A stretch of DNA of 7,012 nt from Gemmatimonadaceae bacterium (GTDB lineage Bacteria; Gemmatimonadota; Gemmatimonadetes; Gemmatimonadales; Gemmatimonadaceae): contig JABFXM010000156.1 of NCBI GenBank assembly GCA_013361745.1, forward strand, positions 1 through 7,012. The letters run 5' to 3'. This document shows positions 4,868-7,012 of this stretch, piece after piece; within the stretch, counting starts at the first letter, position 1, and every line of letters starts with the position of its first letter. Both the position numbers and the translations under genes were made by a program. The notes below the pieces were generated by a model. That model was not told the DNA's origin. It saw only the letters and a program-made list of their open reading frames with translations, and made no database searches.

Positions 4868-6895
4868 CTAGTGGTGTGCGGACTCGAGCGGGGTGAGCAG
4901 CCAGTTGTAGAGCATCCCGACCATCAGGGATGCGCCGCCGAGCGCGAAGACCCAGAACATCGTCATCGCGGTGCGGTGACCGGCGGCGTTGCCGGCGATC
5001 TCCCTCATCTGCGCCTCGTGCATGAAGAGGGGCGCGGTGAGCATGATCACGAGACCGAGCGCGACGAAGAGCGGCTTGATCGTCGGATCGGGGAGGGCGA
5101 TGCCGAGCTCCGCGGCGCTGTACGTCTCCGTCTCGATGTGCATCGCCGACTCGGCGACGCGTGTGGACTGCGGCGCCGGCGCCGGGTGCGGGTGACCGAC
5201 GGTCTTGCCGCCGATCGCGACGTCCATCTCCTTGTCGCCACGCTGGGTGTGCGGCACGTCGGCGGTGAGCACCGGCTGCTTCATGTCCCACAGCGGATAG
5301 CGCGAGGTCACCGTCGGGATGCGCGCGAAGTTGTACTCGGGCGGCGGCGACGGGATCGCCCACTCGAGCGTCGGCGAGCCCCACGGGTCATTGCCCGCGC
5401 GCGTGCCGCTCCTCAGGCTCTTGATGATGTTCCAGACGAGGAAGAGCGTCCCGATGCCGAGGATGTAGGCGCCGATGGAGCTGGCGAAGTTGAACCCGTC
5501 CCAGCCCTGGCCCGCGTCATAACGGTAGATGCGGCGCGGCATCCCGAGCAGCCCGCTGAAGTGCATCGGGAAGAACGTGAGATTCATCCCGATCGCGGTC
5601 AGCCAGAAGTGCCACTTCCCGATCCGCTCGCTGAGCATGCGACCGGTGATCTTCGGGAAGTAGTGGTAGACGCCGGCGAACAGCCCCATCATCGAGCCGC
5701 CGAACAGCACGTAGTGGAAGTGGGCGACGATGAAGTAGGTGTCCGTCTGCTGCAGGTCGGCCGGAGGCGAGGCGTGCATGACGCCGGAGAGCCCGCCGAT
5801 CGTGAAGAAGGCGACGAGCGCGATGCAGAAGAGACAGGCGGTGGTGAAGCGGATCGAGCCACCGTGCATCGTCGCGATCCAGTTGAAGATCTTCACACCC
5901 GTCGGGATGGCGATCAGCATCGTCGTCAGCCCGAACACGGTGTCGGCGATCGGTCCCATGCCGACGGCGAACATGTGGTGCGCCCACACGCCGAAGCCGA
6001 GGAAGGCGATGAGGATCAGCGAGAACACCATCACCGGGTAGCCGAAGATCGGCTTGCGCGTGTGCGCCGGGAGCACGTCGCTCACCAGCCCGAACGCGGG
6101 GAGGATGAGGATGTAGACCTCGGGGTGGCCGAAGATCCAGAAGAGGTGCTGCCAGAGGAGCGGGTCGGCGCCGGCGGCCGTCGTGTAGAAGTTCGTCCCG
6201 AAGAAGCGGTCGAACATCAGGAAGACGAGCGCGATCGTGATCACCGGGAAGGCGAGCACGATCAGGAACTGCACGACGAAGGCGGCCCAGGTGAACATCG
6301 GCATGCGCATCAGGTTCATCCCCGGCGCGCGCATGTTGATGATCGTCGTGATGAAGTTGAACCCCGCGGCGAGCGACGAGACGCCGAGGATCTGCAGGCC
6401 GAGCACCCAGAAGTCGATGTTCAGCCCGGGGGAGTAGGCGCGCGTCGTCAGCGGGGCGTAGCCGAACCAGCCGCCGTCGGGCGCGGCGTGGAGGAGCCAC
6501 GACAGGTTGATGAAGATGCCGCCGAGGACGTAGACCCAGTAGCTGAACGCGTTGAGCCGCGGGAAGGCGACGTCGCGCGCGCCGATCTGGAGCGGGATCA
6601 GGAAGTTGAAGAACGCGGCACTGAGCGGCATGATCGCGAGGAAGATCATGGTCGTGCCGTGCATCGTGAACAGCTGGTTGTACGTCTCCGCGCTGACGAG
6701 GTGCCCGTTCGGCCCCTGCAGCTGCATGCGGATGATCTCCGCCTCGAGTCCGCCGAGGAGGAAGAAGAAGAGCGCGGTGAAGAGGTAGAGGGTGCCGATC
6801 CGCTTGTGGTCGACGGTAGCGAGCCAGCTCCTCAGGCCCGTCGGGTGCGCGTGGCTCTCGTGCGCGTGGGCGGGAGTGGCGGCGATGGTTGCCAT
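4868..6895 (-). CDS. ctaD: Heme-copper (caa3/aa3-type) cytochrome c oxidase subunit I
   Basis: A 675-residue catalytic subunit that reduces O2 to water at heme a3-CuB and pumps protons. Ligands by family alignment: heme a His79 (TMHGTTM) and His394; heme a3 His392 (VAHFHY); CuB His257 (GHPEVY), His306 and His307 (WAHHMF). Tyr261 is the residue that crosslinks to His257. D-channel residues Asp108 and Asn115 (RDVAFPRLN) and Glu259, and K-channel Thr332 and Lys335 (PTGVKIF), are present, so it is an A1-type oxidase. The usual Mg-site His before Asp385 is Thr384. The twelve-helix core ends near residue 495. After SPPPEYNF comes a Pro/His-rich linker, then two more helices (about 607-625, 645-667), so it is longer than the usual 530-560 residues. 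The N-terminal tail has His10, 12, 15 and 17. GGAG lies eleven bases before the ATG, and the upstream cytochrome stop is 25 bases away. Electron donor is probably cytochrome c. Confidence 0.97.
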   Translation of the reverse strand: MATIAATPAHAHESHAHPTGLRSWLATVDHKRIGTLYLFTALFFFLLGGLEAEIIRMQLQGPNGHLVSAETYNQLFTMHGTTMIFLAIMPLSAAFFNFLIPLQIGARDVAFPRLNAFSYWVYVLGGIFINLSWLLHAAPDGGWFGYAPLTTRAYSPGLNIDFWVLGLQILGVSSLAAGFNFITTIINMRAPGMNLMRMPMFTWAAFVVQFLIVLAFPVITIALVFLMFDRFFGTNFYTTAAGADPLLWQHLFWIFGHPEVYILILPAFGLVSDVLPAHTRKPIFGYPVMVFSLILIAFLGFGVWAHHMFAVGMGPIADTVFGLTTMLIAIPTGVKIFNWIATMHGGSIRFTTACLFCIALVAFFTIGGLSGVMHASPPADLQQTDTYFIVAHFHYVLFGGSMMGLFAGVYHYFPKITGRMLSERIGKWHFWLTAIGMNLTFFPMHFSGLLGMPRRIYRYDAGQGWDGFNFASSIGAYILGIGTLFLVWNIIKSLRSGTRAGNDPWGSPTLEWAIPSPPPEYNFARIPTVTSRYPLWDMKQPVLTADVPHTQRGDKEMDVAIGGKTVGHPHPAPAPQSTRVAESAMHIETETYSAAELGIALPDPTIKPLFVALGLVIMLTAPLFMHEAQMREIAGNAAGHRTAMTMFWVFALGGASLMVGMLYNWLLTPLESAHH

Positions 6896-6920
6896 GATGC
6901 TTCGATCTCCGGATGCCTGG

Positions 6921-7012
6921 TTACTTCAGCGCGCGGAGATACGCGACGATGTCCGCGATCTCCTGGTCGGTGAGCCCCGACGTCACCGTCGTGGCGAGGA
7001 TCGGATCGTACT
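6921..7012 (-). CDS. c-type cytochrome domain, C-terminal end (separate cytochrome c or subunit II tail)
   Basis: Only the last 29 codons and the TAA stop (6923-6921) are inside the window; the gene continues past 7012. The visible end, SGLTDQEIADIVAYLRALK, is the C-terminal helix typical of class I cytochrome c domains. The CXXCH heme site and any axial Met are not in view. Since it lies 25 bases before ctaD on the same strand, it is either the heme domain of a caa3-type subunit II (CtaC) or a separate small cytochrome c that feeds the oxidase. The sequence in view cannot decide between them. Confidence 0.8.
   Translation of the reverse strand, partial: YDPILATTVTSGLTDQEIADIVAYLRALK

Noticed and set aside
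4736..6973. A 745-codon open frame on the plus strand opposite ctaD
   Set aside because: It is antisense to a fully convincing oxidase subunit. Its product is almost all Arg, Glu, Asp, His and Gly with no domain, as expected from the reverse of a GC-rich membrane-protein gene.

Overview
The window is high-GC bacterial DNA, almost fully coding, and most of it is a terminal-oxidase locus read on the minus strand. I infer a Gram-negative-type aerobe. The general look of the proteins (signal peptides ending in ..VAAQ, this oxidase arrangement, many Arg/Ala-rich proteins) suggests Gemmatimonadota or a relative, but no marker here proves it.

Right half (7012 down to 2869, minus strand). In order of transcription: the last 29 residues of a c-type cytochrome domain, which may be a separate cytochrome c or the tail of a caa3 subunit II; ctaD (heme-copper oxidase subunit I, all catalytic ligands present); ctaE (subunit III); ctaF (subunit IV); and ctaG (caa3-type assembly factor). 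The gaps are 25, 10, 4 and 83 bases, so this looks like one operon. Subunit I has a C-terminal extension with two extra membrane helices, and subunit III has only five. This is the helix distribution known from Bacillus caa3 and quinol bo3-type enzymes rather than mitochondrial-type aa3. Subunit I keeps D- and K-channel residues, which makes it an A1-type proton-pumping oxidase. The 83-base gap before ctaG holds ten 7-base units arranged as an inverted repeat.

Middle (2334-2867, plus strand). A four-helix membrane protein of unknown function converges on ctaG, with one base between the two stop codons. Its start is set by a good GGAGG site. The 130 bases at 2204-2333 separate it from the divergent gene to the left.

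Left part (2203 down to 1, minus strand). A small unrecognised lipoprotein overlaps by ATGA a multi-pass HGSNAT/NagX-type (DUF5009) sugar acetyltransferase. After 70 bases comes a secreted protein running off the window edge. Its N-terminus has a signal peptide, then Ser-rich and Arg-rich segments, then a stretch resembling the start of PBP4/S13 D-Ala-D-Ala carboxypeptidases. If that is right, the left cluster concerns the cell envelope and is functionally separate from the oxidase operon.

I saw no tRNA, rRNA, CRISPR, transposon or phage sequence. No stretch over 300 bases lacks a gene.
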